Shown here in pieces: positions 25,377 to 35,219 of a stretch of DNA of 64,000 bases (its first letter is position 1; every line of letters starts with the position of its first letter). The DNA lies in assembly GCA_965220505.1 (NCBI GenBank), contig CBDCQE010000003.1, positions 744,001-808,000 of the forward strand, given 5' to 3'. Source of the stretch: Bin87 sp965220505. Its GTDB lineage: Bacteria > Chloroflexota > Dehalococcoidia > Lucifugimonadales > UBA3495. The notes beneath the pieces were generated by a model, which saw nothing but the letters and a program-made list of their open reading frames with translations, made no database searches and had not been told where the DNA came from. Position numbers and translations under genes: made by a program.

Positions 25377-27389
25377 ATGTTGCACAAAACAACGCAACTT
25401 TCCGTAATGGCGGTGGCCGCTTTGGCCATTGTCGCCGTGGTCGCCGTCGCGCTCTTTGCAGCCGGCGGCGCCCAGGCGGAAAACGTCACCACCAACGCCC
25501 TGCCCTACGAATCCGGCAACGGCGGCAGCAACGACGCCGTACAACCGCAGCGAGGTCGTCCTACGCCCACGCCAACACCGGAGCCGACAGCCGAACCCAC
25601 GCCGCAACCCCATCCCACGCCGGAAGCCTGCGCCGACCCGCCCGCGGACGTGGTAATCCGCGGCAGCGTGGCGCTTTTCGACGTCTATTGGGACGACAAC
25701 GACAAGAACCTGAACAACAACCCCTGCCCGCCGACGGTGAGGCACGAGGATGTTGGTGACCCACCCGTTGAGGTTACCCACCGCTCCCCCTCCAAGGTTA
25801 ACATCGGGCACACCATCGTCCACATCCGGGACCTGGCGAAGCACAACCTGGTCAAGGTAGGCGACCCGACGCCCGCCGAAGGCCGGACGCTAACCGTGTC
25901 CAAGGACAGCCCGCTTTGGCAGGCGTACGACGGGCAACCGGAGACCGGACGGATGGTGTGGTTCCTGCCGGTGTTCGAGTCCGAAGAGCAGGAGCATATG
26001 CAAGAAGAGGCTTTCCACCTGGGCTTCTCCGCTGGGCTGCTGCGCGCCGGTGACTGGGTAGACAACTTCATCTATTACGAGTTCGAGGCGAACCGGGAGC
26101 TCGATGTTGCCCCGAACGACCGGGGTGCTATCCTGATCGCCAGCGACAACTCGTTCCTCACCAGGGATGTGGTGCAGTGGGACACCCTCGATCCGGACCA
26201 GGCCGCCATCGTGGTCCCGGTCGGCCAGTACGAGCACCGGGCCTGGGCGTTCACCAGGCCGGGCACCTACGTCGTCTCGGTGCATGCCAAGGGCAGTCCG
26301 GAACCTCACCTTGGCGCTGACCCCAAGGTCAGGTCCGTTACCAGCGAGGTGCGGACGTACAAGTTCCACGTGGGTCTGCTGGCGGACGTGAACGTGGAGA
26401 TAGCGGCGAGCGACGCTGCGCCCAACCCCGGTGGCACCGTGGAATTCACCGTGACCGCCAGGAACGTCGGTCCCGACGTCGCGCCCGAGGCCGTGGTTGA
26501 CATTGAAATACCCCACGGGTTGACAGTGGATACAGCGACCGGAGACATCGGCATCTACGATGAGACTACTGGCAAGTGGAGCATCGGCGATATGGCCGGC
26601 GACCCCGACGCCTCGGAAACTCTGACCATCACCGCCTCCGTTGCCCCCAACACCCATGGCGAAGAGCTGACCGTGAACGCCACCATCAAGGCGACGGAAA
26701 CCATCGGCAGTTCTGAGGTTACCGAGCTGGACCCGAACACCCATGACAACACCAGCACTGTCGTCATCACACCGACGGCTGAGCCGAATGAGAATGTAAT
26801 GTTAGGAGTTGCGGGCCGACTGGCCGAAAACGCCGGCGCCGGCACCCCGGTTACCACTGGTCCGTGGGTCGCCTACGACCCCGACTCCACCGCGTTCAAA
26901 TACAGCCTGACCGGCGATGACGCCGACCAATTCGTCGTCAACGAAGAAACGGGCGCGATCTCCGTGGCCGATGGCGCTGACCTCAACTACGAGTGCAAGA
27001 CCGCCTACGTTCCCCGGTTGCAGGTGAGCGATGGCAAAGACGAGGTGGGCAATGCGGACGATTGGGCCGTGGATTCTGTCCTGGCCATGGTCATCAACCT
27101 GGATGACCAACAGGAGCCGGACCCTCAGGTCCAGATTTCCGTCAGCGAGCCTGACGACAGAGGCCGGGTGACTCTGACTCCGGTCGTTACGCCGGGAGGC
27201 ACCCTGTGCGCTCCCCTGGAGGACTACAGCTACGTCTGGGACGGTTCGTTGGCTGACAAACATCGAAACGATGCTCAGGTCACGGTTTCCCCCTTCGGCA
27301 ATTACGACAGGTACACCGTGCGGGTTACCATCACGGACGCCAATGGCAGGTCCGTCACGGTCCAGGACAGTGTGACGTTGAGCGAGTAG
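25377..27389 (+). CDS. Secreted multidomain surface protein (surface-anchored-type, DUF11 and cadherin-like domains)
   Basis: 670 aa with a signal peptide (TQLSVMAVAALAIVAVVAVA, cleavage near AQA-EN) and a TPTPTPEPTAEPTPQP linker. A domain ending in RPGTYVVSVHAKG...RTYKFHVG resembles the repeat of actinobacterial surface-anchored proteins. It is followed by a DUF11-type domain from about 360 (VEFTVTARNVGPDVAP), a cadherin-like part (SLTGDDADQFVVNEETGAIS) and a PKD-like end. ATG 25377 follows CGGAGTGA. The first half is paralogous to part of the protein at 27552, and the two genes are adjacent on one strand. No enzyme motif is seen. A structural or adhesive role at the surface is inferred. Confidence 0.8.
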   Translation: MLHKTTQLSVMAVAALAIVAVVAVALFAAGGAQAENVTTNALPYESGNGGSNDAVQPQRGRPTPTPTPEPTAEPTPQPHPTPEACADPPADVVIRGSVALFDVYWDDNDKNLNNNPCPPTVRHEDVGDPPVEVTHRSPSKVNIGHTIVHIRDLAKHNLVKVGDPTPAEGRTLTVSKDSPLWQAYDGQPETGRMVWFLPVFESEEQEHMQEEAFHLGFSAGLLRAGDWVDNFIYYEFEANRELDVAPNDRGAILIASDNSFLTRDVVQWDTLDPDQAAIVVPVGQYEHRAWAFTRPGTYVVSVHAKGSPEPHLGADPKVRSVTSEVRTYKFHVGLLADVNVEIAASDAAPNPGGTVEFTVTARNVGPDVAPEAVVDIEIPHGLTVDTATGDIGIYDETTGKWSIGDMAGDPDASETLTITASVAPNTHGEELTVNATIKATETIGSSEVTELDPNTHDNTSTVVITPTAEPNENVMLGVAGRLAENAGAGTPVTTGPWVAYDPDSTAFKYSLTGDDADQFVVNEETGAISVADGADLNYECKTAYVPRLQVSDGKDEVGNADDWAVDSVLAMVINLDDQQEPDPQVQISVSEPDDRGRVTLTPVVTPGGTLCAPLEDYSYVWDGSLADKHRNDAQVTVSPFGNYDRYTVRVTITDANGRSVTVQDSVTLSE

Positions 27390-27436
27390 CAACGTGTCGA
27401 GTTGCCTGGTGCTCACCACGCAAATTTTCACTTTGG

Positions 27437-27461
27437 GCCCTCTCCCCTTGCGGGAGAGGGC
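27437..27461. repeat. Short hairpin between the two large secreted-protein genes
   Basis: GCCCTCTCCC and GGGAGAGGGC form a perfect 10-bp stem with a CTTGC loop, 47 bases after the stop of the 670-aa gene. There is no T-run. It may act as a weak terminator or be a dispersed hairpin repeat. Confidence 0.5.
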
Positions 27462-27551
27462 CGGGGTGAGGGGCATGAGGCCACCGGCTGTCCGCGTTTC
27501 GGTAGCCTCACCCGCATCCTACCCGGCCCATAGATTGAGAACCGCCAACCT

Positions 27552-30500
27552 ATGCTTCGTCTATTTCTCGCATCGATTATTTTAGTTCTCGCCCTGGCGG
27601 TCAGTGGCAGTCCCGGGATTGTGCAGGCGCAGCAAGCCGGCGTGGACTTGGCGGTCTTTACCGGCCGCCATCAACCCGGTGGCAACCCTGTTGGAAATTA
27701 CTTGGTGGTGGCCAACCATGGCGGTGAAACCGCGTATGGCGTGCGGGTCGAGATCGAAGTCAACGCCGGCAGACATATCGTTGCAGACCTGGTGGACACG
27801 AGCCAACGGATCAGCGATTACCGGAGCCTTATTGAACTAAGCAACCCTTCCCATGGCGTGGTGGAATTCAACGTGGGCGGCGACCCGCACCGGGCGGTGT
27901 GGAATGTCGCGCAGTTGGCGGGACGGTCTCAGCACACGGTGGACCTAGGATTTACGACTCAAGAAAATGAGTATATGGAGTTGAGTTTCGAGGTCGGCAA
28001 TGAGGCGCCGGAAGAGCCTTCGTCGACGCTTGGCGACAATGCGATTGAATTTCTCCTCTTGAGGCCGAAGAACAGGAGTAGCATCATTCTGTTTGAGGCC
28101 GGCAGCTATTCCATCCAAGCGACGGTGTCCCCGCAAACGGGAGGGGAGGTGGTATTCAATATTACGGCTTCACTCATACCTCACGTAGTTAGTGCAATAG
28201 CTCAAACTCACTTGCTGGATGCACTGGTGGAAACGCGGCTCACCGGGTTGGAGTATGTGAGCCACGAGGTCCGGGAGGGAGACGCCCGAGGCATGATTAG
28301 CGAGGGCGACGACGACCTATACTCACACAACAGCGGCGCCAACACCGGGGCGTTGGCTATCGGCAATTGGGCCCGAGGTCGTCCATATACATTCCATCTG
28401 GAGCTGACGACGAGCCCGGTGGACGGTGCGGAGGAAAGAGAGCAGTGTCTGACGGCCGAGATATCCGGCTTCCCCGAGGCGCCAGGGGTGAATGGCGTGG
28501 ACGCCAGTACGGATAATACAGCCAGGGTTTGCGTGGAGCCACAGCAGCCGGAAACGCCGGTGCCGACCATCCTCTCCGACGGAGAGGTTTCGCTTTTTAC
28601 CTGGTACGACTGTGTGGGCCAGACCGACTACCCCTGCGCTGGAACCAGCGCTGCCAACAACGACCAGTTGCAGTTGGTTGTTGTGCAAGGAGAGGCCAAC
28701 GCAGACACGCCACCGGAAGAGGTTTTGCAACCAGGCGACGTAATCGTCCACGTTCCTGATCCTTCGGGCCGCTACATAATCCCTCCAGACAACGACGACG
28801 GGGAAATTTTTTGGTCCACAGGATTTGCCGATCTATCGCGCTCGGGCGTTCAGCTTGCTGACAGTTTCCCAGCATCCGCTAGCTGGGACGACAATGACGA
28901 CAATACGGATGGGGATCCGGATGGCGAAGTTAGCATCGAATATACTGTACCTAGCAATGGTGGAATAGCGAGTTATTGGGGAACTAATAGAGGGAGAGCA
29001 GGAGACGTGCTTTGGGGTTTTAACGCGAGCAACCCGTACGAGAATGACGATTACGCGTTGTATTTCGGACCTCTTTTTCTTGAGTTCAACAGGCTGGGCA
29101 CGTATCAGATGAGATTCACCATCGGCGCCAACCATGACACCGACGACGTAAAGCATAGCGATACCGAGACCTACACCTTCCACGTCGGCCCCATTGCCGA
29201 CCTGGCGGTACACGAGACGTGGCAGACGGCCGAGGGGTTGAGTGTGGCGGTGGTCAACAATGGCCCTGACCGTTCGCCGGGCGCGCGGGTGGTATTGGAC
29301 GACACCGGCGAAAGCTGCCTTCTGGGCAGCATGGCCCCCCTGGAGGGCCGCACCTGCACCATCGCCGGGGCGTCGCTGACCGGCGCCGGGACGGTTGAGA
29401 ACCACGTGCCCTACGAGGTCTGCATCGACCCCAACTTTGTTTTTGATCCTCACGCTGACAATGACAGCACCATTGACGCGGCCAGCGAAGCGGAGTGCGA
29501 AGGCGCTCCGAACAACGGCAGTTGGCACAGCGTGGCGGTGTACGACCATGACCCCAGCAACAGCGTCATCACGGGTCTATCGGATGCTGCGCCCGTACCG
29601 GAAGGGGTGGGGGCGCAAACCAGGCAGACCCGAATGCTCATCGACTGGCACACCGTGAGCTGGGAGCCGGTGGAGCAACTGTACGGCCTGGACGTGGCCC
29701 ACTACCAGGTGGAGCGGCTGGGCCTGACGAGCAACCGCTGGAAGCTCATCGCGGCGGTGCGGGAGACGTCCTATGACGACACCGACGAAGATCTGGGTTC
29801 GTCGCCGCGCTACCGGGTGCGGGCGGTGAACGTGCAAGGCCAGTTCGGGCCGTGGGCGGAGACGGGCGCCGGCGGGCTGCCCCGGCTCACCCTGGCCCTG
29901 GACCCGGCCACCATCAAGGAGCCGGACCCGGACGACTCCGGCGCGGTGACCGAGGCCACGGTGACGGCCCGTCTGAACAAGGCCTCGGGCCAGGACGTGG
30001 ACATCACCGTGTCGGCGGAGTTGGCGTCGGGCAGCGACACGGAGGGCCAGCCCTCCTTCACCCTCAGCGACAACAAGCAACTCATGATCCCCGCCGGCAT
30101 GCTGGAGAGCACGGGCATCGTGACCATCAGCGCCAACGCGGACGACGACGGGTTGAACGAGCAGGTCAGGGTCTCTGCCGTGGCCGCCTACGTGCAGGCC
30201 AACATCCCCGCCGTAACCCTGACCATCCAGGACGACGACGCGCCCGGCCTGGTGCTGAGTGACCTGATGCCGCCGGCGGTTCCCGAGGGCGGCGAGTCCA
30301 CCTACACCGTCGCGCTGAACGCCCAGCCCTCCGGCAACGTGCACGTGCGGCTCTACCGGGGCAACAACGACATAACGGTGGACACGGACACCGGAGCGGG
30401 CGGAGTGCAGGACACGCTGGTCTTCACGCCGGATGATGGTAACTGGAACCGGCCGCGGACGGTAACCGTCGGCGGGGTCGAGGACGAGGACGCGGCGGAC

Positions 30501-32084
30501 GAGATGACGACCATCAGGCACAGCATCCTGGACAGCCCGAGCGCGCGGGAGTACCGCTCCGTGCCCGACGTCACCCTCAAAGTCACCGTGACCGACAACG
30601 ACACGGGCCAAATCGGGGTCAAGGTGGAGCCGCTGACGCTCAACGTGACCGAGGGCCAGAGCGGCAAGCCCTACAAGGTGAGCCTGGGCACCCGGCCGTC
30701 GGGCAACGTGTACATCACCACCGCCATCGTCCCCGCCGAGCCCGGCGAGTCCGGCGTGCGGGTCAGCCCGGCGACCATCGTCCTGAACTCCAACAACTGG
30801 GGGCCGGGCCGGACGGTGACGGTCAGCGCGGTCCGCGACCAGGACGGCGACGACGAGATGGGCACCACCATCGCCCACGCCATCGACACCGAGCGCACCA
30901 CGGCCACGGAGTACCTCACGTGGTACGAGCGCCCGGAAAACGATGTGGACAGCGTGACGGTGAACGTGTCCGACGTGGACAAGCCCGGGGTGCAGGTCAG
31001 CCCGGAAACGCTGCGCATCAACGAGGGCCGCAGCGGGACTTACAGCGTGAAACTGAACACGCAGCCGACCGCCGACGTAACCGTTGCGGTGAGCAGTAGC
31101 AACGACGACCTAACCATGGAGCCGGCCAGCCTCACCTTCACACCCGACAACTGGAGCCAGCCGCAGTGGGTGACGGTGACCGCGCGCGACGACAACGACG
31201 CGGCCGACGACACGGCCACGCTAAGGCATTCGGTGTCCAGCGGCGACGGCGCTTACAACACGGGCCAGACCGACGTCACCGTCACGGTCACCGTGACCGA
31301 CCCGGACCGGCCGGGCGTCACCATAGGCCCGCTGTCGCCCACGCCGGTGAAGGAAGCGAATCGCTGGATCGAAGAAACCGAAATAGTTGATGAAGAAGAA
31401 CGTAGCGCTGGACGTATGCGCATGACCGAAGCTCACCCGTCCTTCTACACGGTGCGACTGGACACCAATCCCACGGGCAACGTGGTCATCGACCTCGATA
31501 CACCCCATCAAGATAAGGTTACGGTGTATCCGACGTCGCTGACCTTCACCCCGGACCGACTGAGCTGGACGGTGACGGTCCACGCGAGGGACGATGCCGA
31601 CAAGGACGACGAAAAGGCGACCATCACCCACAAGGTGAACGCCGCCGAGAGCGCCGACGAGTACGACACGGTGACCGTTCGGTCCCTGGACGTGAGCGTG
31701 GACGACAACGACGACCCCGGCGTGACGCTGCTGGTAAGCGGACCGCTGGAGTTGCCCGAGGGCGGGACCGCGGAATACCAGATGGTGCTGGACACCCAGG
31801 CCGACGGGGTCATAGTCATCGGCGTCGAGTCCAGCAAGCCCGGCAAGGTGTCGGTGGAACCCGAGTTCCTGTGGTTCAGCGGTATTCAGCTCGATCACGG
31901 CCGGACCTGGCCCGACTGGGATGAGCCGCAGACCATCACGGTAACGGCCCTGGACGATGCCGACGCCGCCGACGAGACGGTGACGCTGATCCACAGGATC
32001 GCCGACGCCAACGCCCACGGCTGGGACGTGCCCATTGGCGCCAAGGTGGGCGAGGTGATCGTGACCGTGCGGGACGACGACTGA
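27552..32084 (+). CDS. Very large secreted protein with Calx-beta-like tandem repeats
   Basis: 1510 aa with a signal peptide (LASIILVLALAVSG, cleavage near VQA-QQ). The N-terminal region is DUF11-like; a middle region is paralogous to the 670-aa neighbour and ends TETYTFHVGPIADLAV; a fibronectin-III-like segment follows (HYQVERL...YRVRAVN). The C-terminal half is about six tandem units with the consensus LxFTPDNWxxPxxVTVxAxDDxDAADE and a VTVTDxDxPGV boundary, resembling Calx-beta domains, which bind calcium; the Asp-rich turns fit that. No LPXTG or membrane anchor is found. It is probably a secreted or surface structural protein co-expressed with the gene upstream. Confidence 0.82.
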   Translation: MLRLFLASIILVLALAVSGSPGIVQAQQAGVDLAVFTGRHQPGGNPVGNYLVVANHGGETAYGVRVEIEVNAGRHIVADLVDTSQRISDYRSLIELSNPSHGVVEFNVGGDPHRAVWNVAQLAGRSQHTVDLGFTTQENEYMELSFEVGNEAPEEPSSTLGDNAIEFLLLRPKNRSSIILFEAGSYSIQATVSPQTGGEVVFNITASLIPHVVSAIAQTHLLDALVETRLTGLEYVSHEVREGDARGMISEGDDDLYSHNSGANTGALAIGNWARGRPYTFHLELTTSPVDGAEEREQCLTAEISGFPEAPGVNGVDASTDNTARVCVEPQQPETPVPTILSDGEVSLFTWYDCVGQTDYPCAGTSAANNDQLQLVVVQGEANADTPPEEVLQPGDVIVHVPDPSGRYIIPPDNDDGEIFWSTGFADLSRSGVQLADSFPASASWDDNDDNTDGDPDGEVSIEYTVPSNGGIASYWGTNRGRAGDVLWGFNASNPYENDDYALYFGPLFLEFNRLGTYQMRFTIGANHDTDDVKHSDTETYTFHVGPIADLAVHETWQTAEGLSVAVVNNGPDRSPGARVVLDDTGESCLLGSMAPLEGRTCTIAGASLTGAGTVENHVPYEVCIDPNFVFDPHADNDSTIDAASEAECEGAPNNGSWHSVAVYDHDPSNSVITGLSDAAPVPEGVGAQTRQTRMLIDWHTVSWEPVEQLYGLDVAHYQVERLGLTSNRWKLIAAVRETSYDDTDEDLGSSPRYRVRAVNVQGQFGPWAETGAGGLPRLTLALDPATIKEPDPDDSGAVTEATVTARLNKASGQDVDITVSAELASGSDTEGQPSFTLSDNKQLMIPAGMLESTGIVTISANADDDGLNEQVRVSAVAAYVQANIPAVTLTIQDDDAPGLVLSDLMPPAVPEGGESTYTVALNAQPSGNVHVRLYRGNNDITVDTDTGAGGVQDTLVFTPDDGNWNRPRTVTVGGVEDEDAADEMTTIRHSILDSPSAREYRSVPDVTLKVTVTDNDTGQIGVKVEPLTLNVTEGQSGKPYKVSLGTRPSGNVYITTAIVPAEPGESGVRVSPATIVLNSNNWGPGRTVTVSAVRDQDGDDEMGTTIAHAIDTERTTATEYLTWYERPENDVDSVTVNVSDVDKPGVQVSPETLRINEGRSGTYSVKLNTQPTADVTVAVSSSNDDLTMEPASLTFTPDNWSQPQWVTVTARDDNDAADDTATLRHSVSSGDGAYNTGQTDVTVTVTVTDPDRPGVTIGPLSPTPVKEANRWIEETEIVDEEERSAGRMRMTEAHPSFYTVRLDTNPTGNVVIDLDTPHQDKVTVYPTSLTFTPDRLSWTVTVHARDDADKDDEKATITHKVNAAESADEYDTVTVRSLDVSVDDNDDPGVTLLVSGPLELPEGGTAEYQMVLDTQADGVIVIGVESSKPGKVSVEPEFLWFSGIQLDHGRTWPDWDEPQTITVTALDDADAADETVTLIHRIADANAHGWDVPIGAKVGEVIVTVRDDD

Positions 32085-32151
32085 CGGCCCGGCAACAGGA
32101 CGCGGCCACGTTGGCCGGTGGTATCATGAATGCGGAGGGATCGAGACCACC

Positions 32152-33084
32152 ATGTTTTCCAAGGTCATAGTCCCGCTGGACGGCTCCGACCTTGGCGAAC
32201 GGGCGCTGGGTCACGGGCTGCTGGTGGCGGCGGCGTTGTGCATCCCGCTGGAGCTGGTGGAGGCCTACGACGTGCTGCCGCCGGCGGTCCATAACCGGAG
32301 CTCGCGGCTGGCCCTGGAGCAGATGCTGGCGGAGCAGCGGCGTCGGTCAGAGCGCTACCTGGCGGAGGTCCAGGAGCGGGTCCGGCCGGCCGGGTGTCCG
32401 CTGACGGCGGTGTCGCTGCGGGGCTGGCCGGAGCAGGCCATCATCGACCACGCCAGCCAGGACCCGGACGCGCTGATCGTCATGTCGACCCACGGACGGG
32501 GCGGGCTCGCGCGCTGGGCGCTGGGCAGCGTGACCGACCGGGTCCTGCACACCGCGCCCAATCCGCTCCTCATCGTCCGAGCGACGGCAGATGAGGCTCC
32601 GCCGGCCGAGGTCAGCGCCGTTTTGGTTCCGCTGGACGGCTCGGGTCTGGCCGGGGCGGCCCTGGAGCCTGCGGTCGATCTGGCCGTGGTCCTGGACGCG
32701 AGCGTTACGTTGGTGCGGGTCTCCCATACCCGGGACTACTACCGGAGCCGGCTGGTCGGCCCGGCGAGCGCCGCCGGCTATTCCCTGGGGACATGGGTTC
32801 AGGAGCTGATGAGCGGAGACGAGGAGGAGGCGAGCGATTACCTGGCGGGGGTGCGGCGCCGGCTGGCCGCCGAACGCCCAGAAGTCAACCGCGTGGAAAC
32901 CCGGCATCTTCTCCACGACAGCCCCGCGCCGGCCATCATCGACCAGGCGGCTCTACAGCCGACACTGGTGGCGATGGCGAGCCACGGGCGCGGCGGGTTG
33001 GGCCGGATGGTGATGGGCAGCGTCGCCGACCGCGTCGTGCGCCACTCGAGCGCGCCGGTCCTGCTCATCAGGCCGCGCCCGTGA
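32152..33084 (+). CDS. Two-domain universal stress protein
   Basis: 310 aa, two UspA domains in tandem. Domain 1 starts MFSKVIVPLDGSDLG and carries the nucleotide-binding signature THGRGGLARWALGSVTDRV. Domain 2 starts near VLVPLDGSGLAG and carries SHGRGGLGRMVMGSVADRVV. Both keep the G-x2-G-x9-G(S/T) pattern of ATP-binding Usps. ATG 32152 follows GGAGGGATCGAGACCACC. Cytoplasmic, probably a stress or energy sensor. The fragment at 11889 matches the end of domain 2. Confidence 0.93.
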   Translation: MFSKVIVPLDGSDLGERALGHGLLVAAALCIPLELVEAYDVLPPAVHNRSSRLALEQMLAEQRRRSERYLAEVQERVRPAGCPLTAVSLRGWPEQAIIDHASQDPDALIVMSTHGRGGLARWALGSVTDRVLHTAPNPLLIVRATADEAPPAEVSAVLVPLDGSGLAGAALEPAVDLAVVLDASVTLVRVSHTRDYYRSRLVGPASAAGYSLGTWVQELMSGDEEEASDYLAGVRRRLAAERPEVNRVETRHLLHDSPAPAIIDQAALQPTLVAMASHGRGGLGRMVMGSVADRVVRHSSAPVLLIRPRP

Positions 33085-33133
33085 GCCGGGCCAGGGGCGC
33101 AGCGACGGGAGGCCGCAACTGCCCATCAGTGCG

Positions 33134-34249
33134 ATGATGCCGGTTGCCAAGCCGGTATACCCCGGCGAATTCGTCATCCGATTGACGAGCGGCGGCAAGT
33201 TCGCCGCCGGTTTCGGCGCTTTCCGCCCGAAAGCGACGATTGCCGTGGCGGTCGTTTGCCTCGCGATCTTGTCGATTGCCTGCGATCCGGGCGCCGCACC
33301 CGAGGAAACGTGCGTTGGTGATGACCGAGTTCTCAGGCTTGGTTTCTACGCCCACTTCGCGCCGGTCAGCCACAGCGCGGACGGCGAGCCCGGATCATCC
33401 GGCTTCGACGTTCACCAGGGCTACGAAGCCGACCTGCTGACGGCGTTGGAAGCCATGGACGGGGTGGGCGTTTCCCTTTCCCGGCGTGGGATCGGCATTT
33501 GGGACGACATCTGGCTGGCGTCGGCAGGTCCGGAGTTCGATGTCATCGGCGGCGGCATAACCATCCTGGACATGCGGACTCGCGATGCCGAAGGAAAGGA
33601 AGCGGTGGTTTTCACGTCGGGGCATATTGCTTTTCGGCAGTCGCTGCTGGTGCGGGCCGGGGAAGAAGGCCGCTTTACTGACTATGGCCACCTGACGTCG
33701 GACGTTCGGGTCGGCGCGCTGGCTGGCACCACCGGAGAGGCGCGCCTGCTGGAGTTGACGGGTCTGACCAACGCCGACGGCGTGCTTGCCGCCGGCGTGG
33801 GCGTCGACACTCCGGGCGGAGAGGTCGTCGCGGACGGCGGCTCGGACTACTTCATCACCGCAGCCGCGTCGTCAGAAAACCTGGCGGAAAGACGCGCAAT
33901 ACGGCCACCTGCCGACAACATGCCCCAGGTGGTGTATCTGGGCGACCAACTGGGTGAAACGGAACTTCTCGCCGCGCTGTCCGATGGGAGGATTGACGCG
34001 CTGGCCCGGGGCGAGGTCGGCAACCGGTACGCCGCGCACGCTTCTGGCGATGCCTTCGTGGTGGCGCTCCTCGATGATGCCGTTGAACGCGCCGGTTTCA
34101 CGCTCGATGTCGAAAACGCCGAACTGGCGGCCTGTGTGAGCGACCGGATTGACTTTCTGACGGATGAGATGAGCATCGGGTACGCCGATTGGCTCCAAGA
34201 TCCAACCGTGTTCATGCGCCGCGCGGAAAAATGGAACGGTGAGCGGTAG
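33134..34249 (+). CDS. Amino-acid-type ABC transporter substrate-binding lipoprotein (SBP_bac_3)
   Basis: 371 aa. A hydrophobic segment ends in LAILSIAC (lipobox, Cys50), so the N-terminus is unusually long before the lipobox and the true start may lie downstream of ATG 33134; no strong ribosome site decides it. The mature part has the family 3 binding pattern: LRLGFYAHFAPVSH, GYEADLLTALEAM, a DVIGGGITI block and a C-terminal WLQDP end. These proteins bind polar amino acids or similar small solutes. No permease or ATPase is adjacent. It is convergent with the Nik/Opp-type operon. Confidence 0.8.
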   Translation: MMPVAKPVYPGEFVIRLTSGGKFAAGFGAFRPKATIAVAVVCLAILSIACDPGAAPEETCVGDDRVLRLGFYAHFAPVSHSADGEPGSSGFDVHQGYEADLLTALEAMDGVGVSLSRRGIGIWDDIWLASAGPEFDVIGGGITILDMRTRDAEGKEAVVFTSGHIAFRQSLLVRAGEEGRFTDYGHLTSDVRVGALAGTTGEARLLELTGLTNADGVLAAGVGVDTPGGEVVADGGSDYFITAAASSENLAERRAIRPPADNMPQVVYLGDQLGETELLAALSDGRIDALARGEVGNRYAAHASGDAFVVALLDDAVERAGFTLDVENAELAACVSDRIDFLTDEMSIGYADWLQDPTVFMRRAEKWNGER

Positions 34250-34308
34250 TTGACCGCCGAATTTCCAGGTCGGATAGATCTGACGTTGCGAAATCACGGC
34301 GGCGCCGG

Positions 34309-35172
34309 TCAGCCTCCCGGCCGCACGGTGCGGGGATCGAGCAGGTCTCGGAGCCCGTCCCCCAGCAGGTTGAACCCCAGTACCGCGATGAATATGGCCG
34401 CCCCCGGCAACAGCAACAGGCGGGGAGCGGTTTGCAGATGCGGACGGGCGTCGTTGAGCATGGCTCCCCATTCCGGCGTGGGCGGCTGCGCGCCAAGCCC
34501 CAGGAAATTGAGACCCGCGATGCCCAGGATGATCCAACCCACGTCCAGCGAAGCGATGACGATGATCGGGCCGAGGATGTTGGGCGCGATGTGCCGGAGG
34601 ATGATGCGCAGGTTGCCAGCCCCGGCAGCCCGCGCCGCCGTGACGTACTCCATCTGTCGCGCCCCCAGGGTCACCCCGCGAATGATGCGGGCGTGGCCCA
34701 CCCACCAGACCGCGCCGGCCGCCAGCAGCACGTTGAACAGCCCCGGCCCCAGCGCTCCGGCCACGGCCAGCGCCAGGATCAGCGAGGGAAAGGCAAGGAG
34801 CAGATCGACAATTCCCATCAACGCCGTGTCCGGCCAGCCGCCGTGGTATCCGGAGAGTATGCCCACCGTCAGCGCGATGGTCATGCTCAGGGCCAGGGTG
34901 ACGGCGGCGGCCAGCAGGGTCATGCGCGCCCCGTGAACGATCCGGCTGAAAGTGTCACGGCCCAGGTGGTCGGTACCCAGAAGGTGTCCCGGGGACGGCG
35001 GGAGCAACCGCTCGGGCAGGTCGATCTCGGTGGGATCATCCAGGGGGAGCCAGGGAGCCAGGATGCCAGCCAGCAGCAGCGACGTTACCAGGAACAGCCC
35101 CAGCGCGGTTCCCGGCTCCCGCAGCAGCGCGATCCATCGACGCCTGCTGCGCGTGCCGCCGGCCACGGCCAT
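34309..35172 (-). CDS. ABC transporter permease, DppC/NikC type
   Basis: 287 aa with about six hydrophobic segments and the permease coupling motif near residue 180 (AARAAGAGNLRIILRHIAPN). The HLLGTDHLGRD block after the first segment is typical of the DppC/OppC/NikC family of peptide and nickel importers. It is the third gene of a reverse-strand operon (binding protein 37942, permease 36167, this gene 35172), separated by gaps of 41 and 47 bases. No ATPase gene follows, so ATPases must come from elsewhere. Under the cobalamin riboswitch at 38165-38390. Confidence 0.92.
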   Translation of the reverse strand: MAVAGGTRSRRRWIALLREPGTALGLFLVTSLLLAGILAPWLPLDDPTEIDLPERLLPPSPGHLLGTDHLGRDTFSRIVHGARMTLLAAAVTLALSMTIALTVGILSGYHGGWPDTALMGIVDLLLAFPSLILALAVAGALGPGLFNVLLAAGAVWWVGHARIIRGVTLGARQMEYVTAARAAGAGNLRIILRHIAPNILGPIIVIASLDVGWIILGIAGLNFLGLGAQPPTPEWGAMLNDARPHLQTAPRLLLLPGAAIFIAVLGFNLLGDGLRDLLDPRTVRPGG

Positions 35173-35219
35173 AACGGGGAAACGTCCCCGGAGTGCTCGG
35201 CCTCAACCGCCATCGGCCT

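Noticed and set aside
32152..33084. Idea that the two-domain universal stress protein gene is co-regulated with the secreted-protein genes just upstream
   Set aside because: It has its own strong ribosome site and a spacer of 67 bases. Nothing beyond the strand links them.
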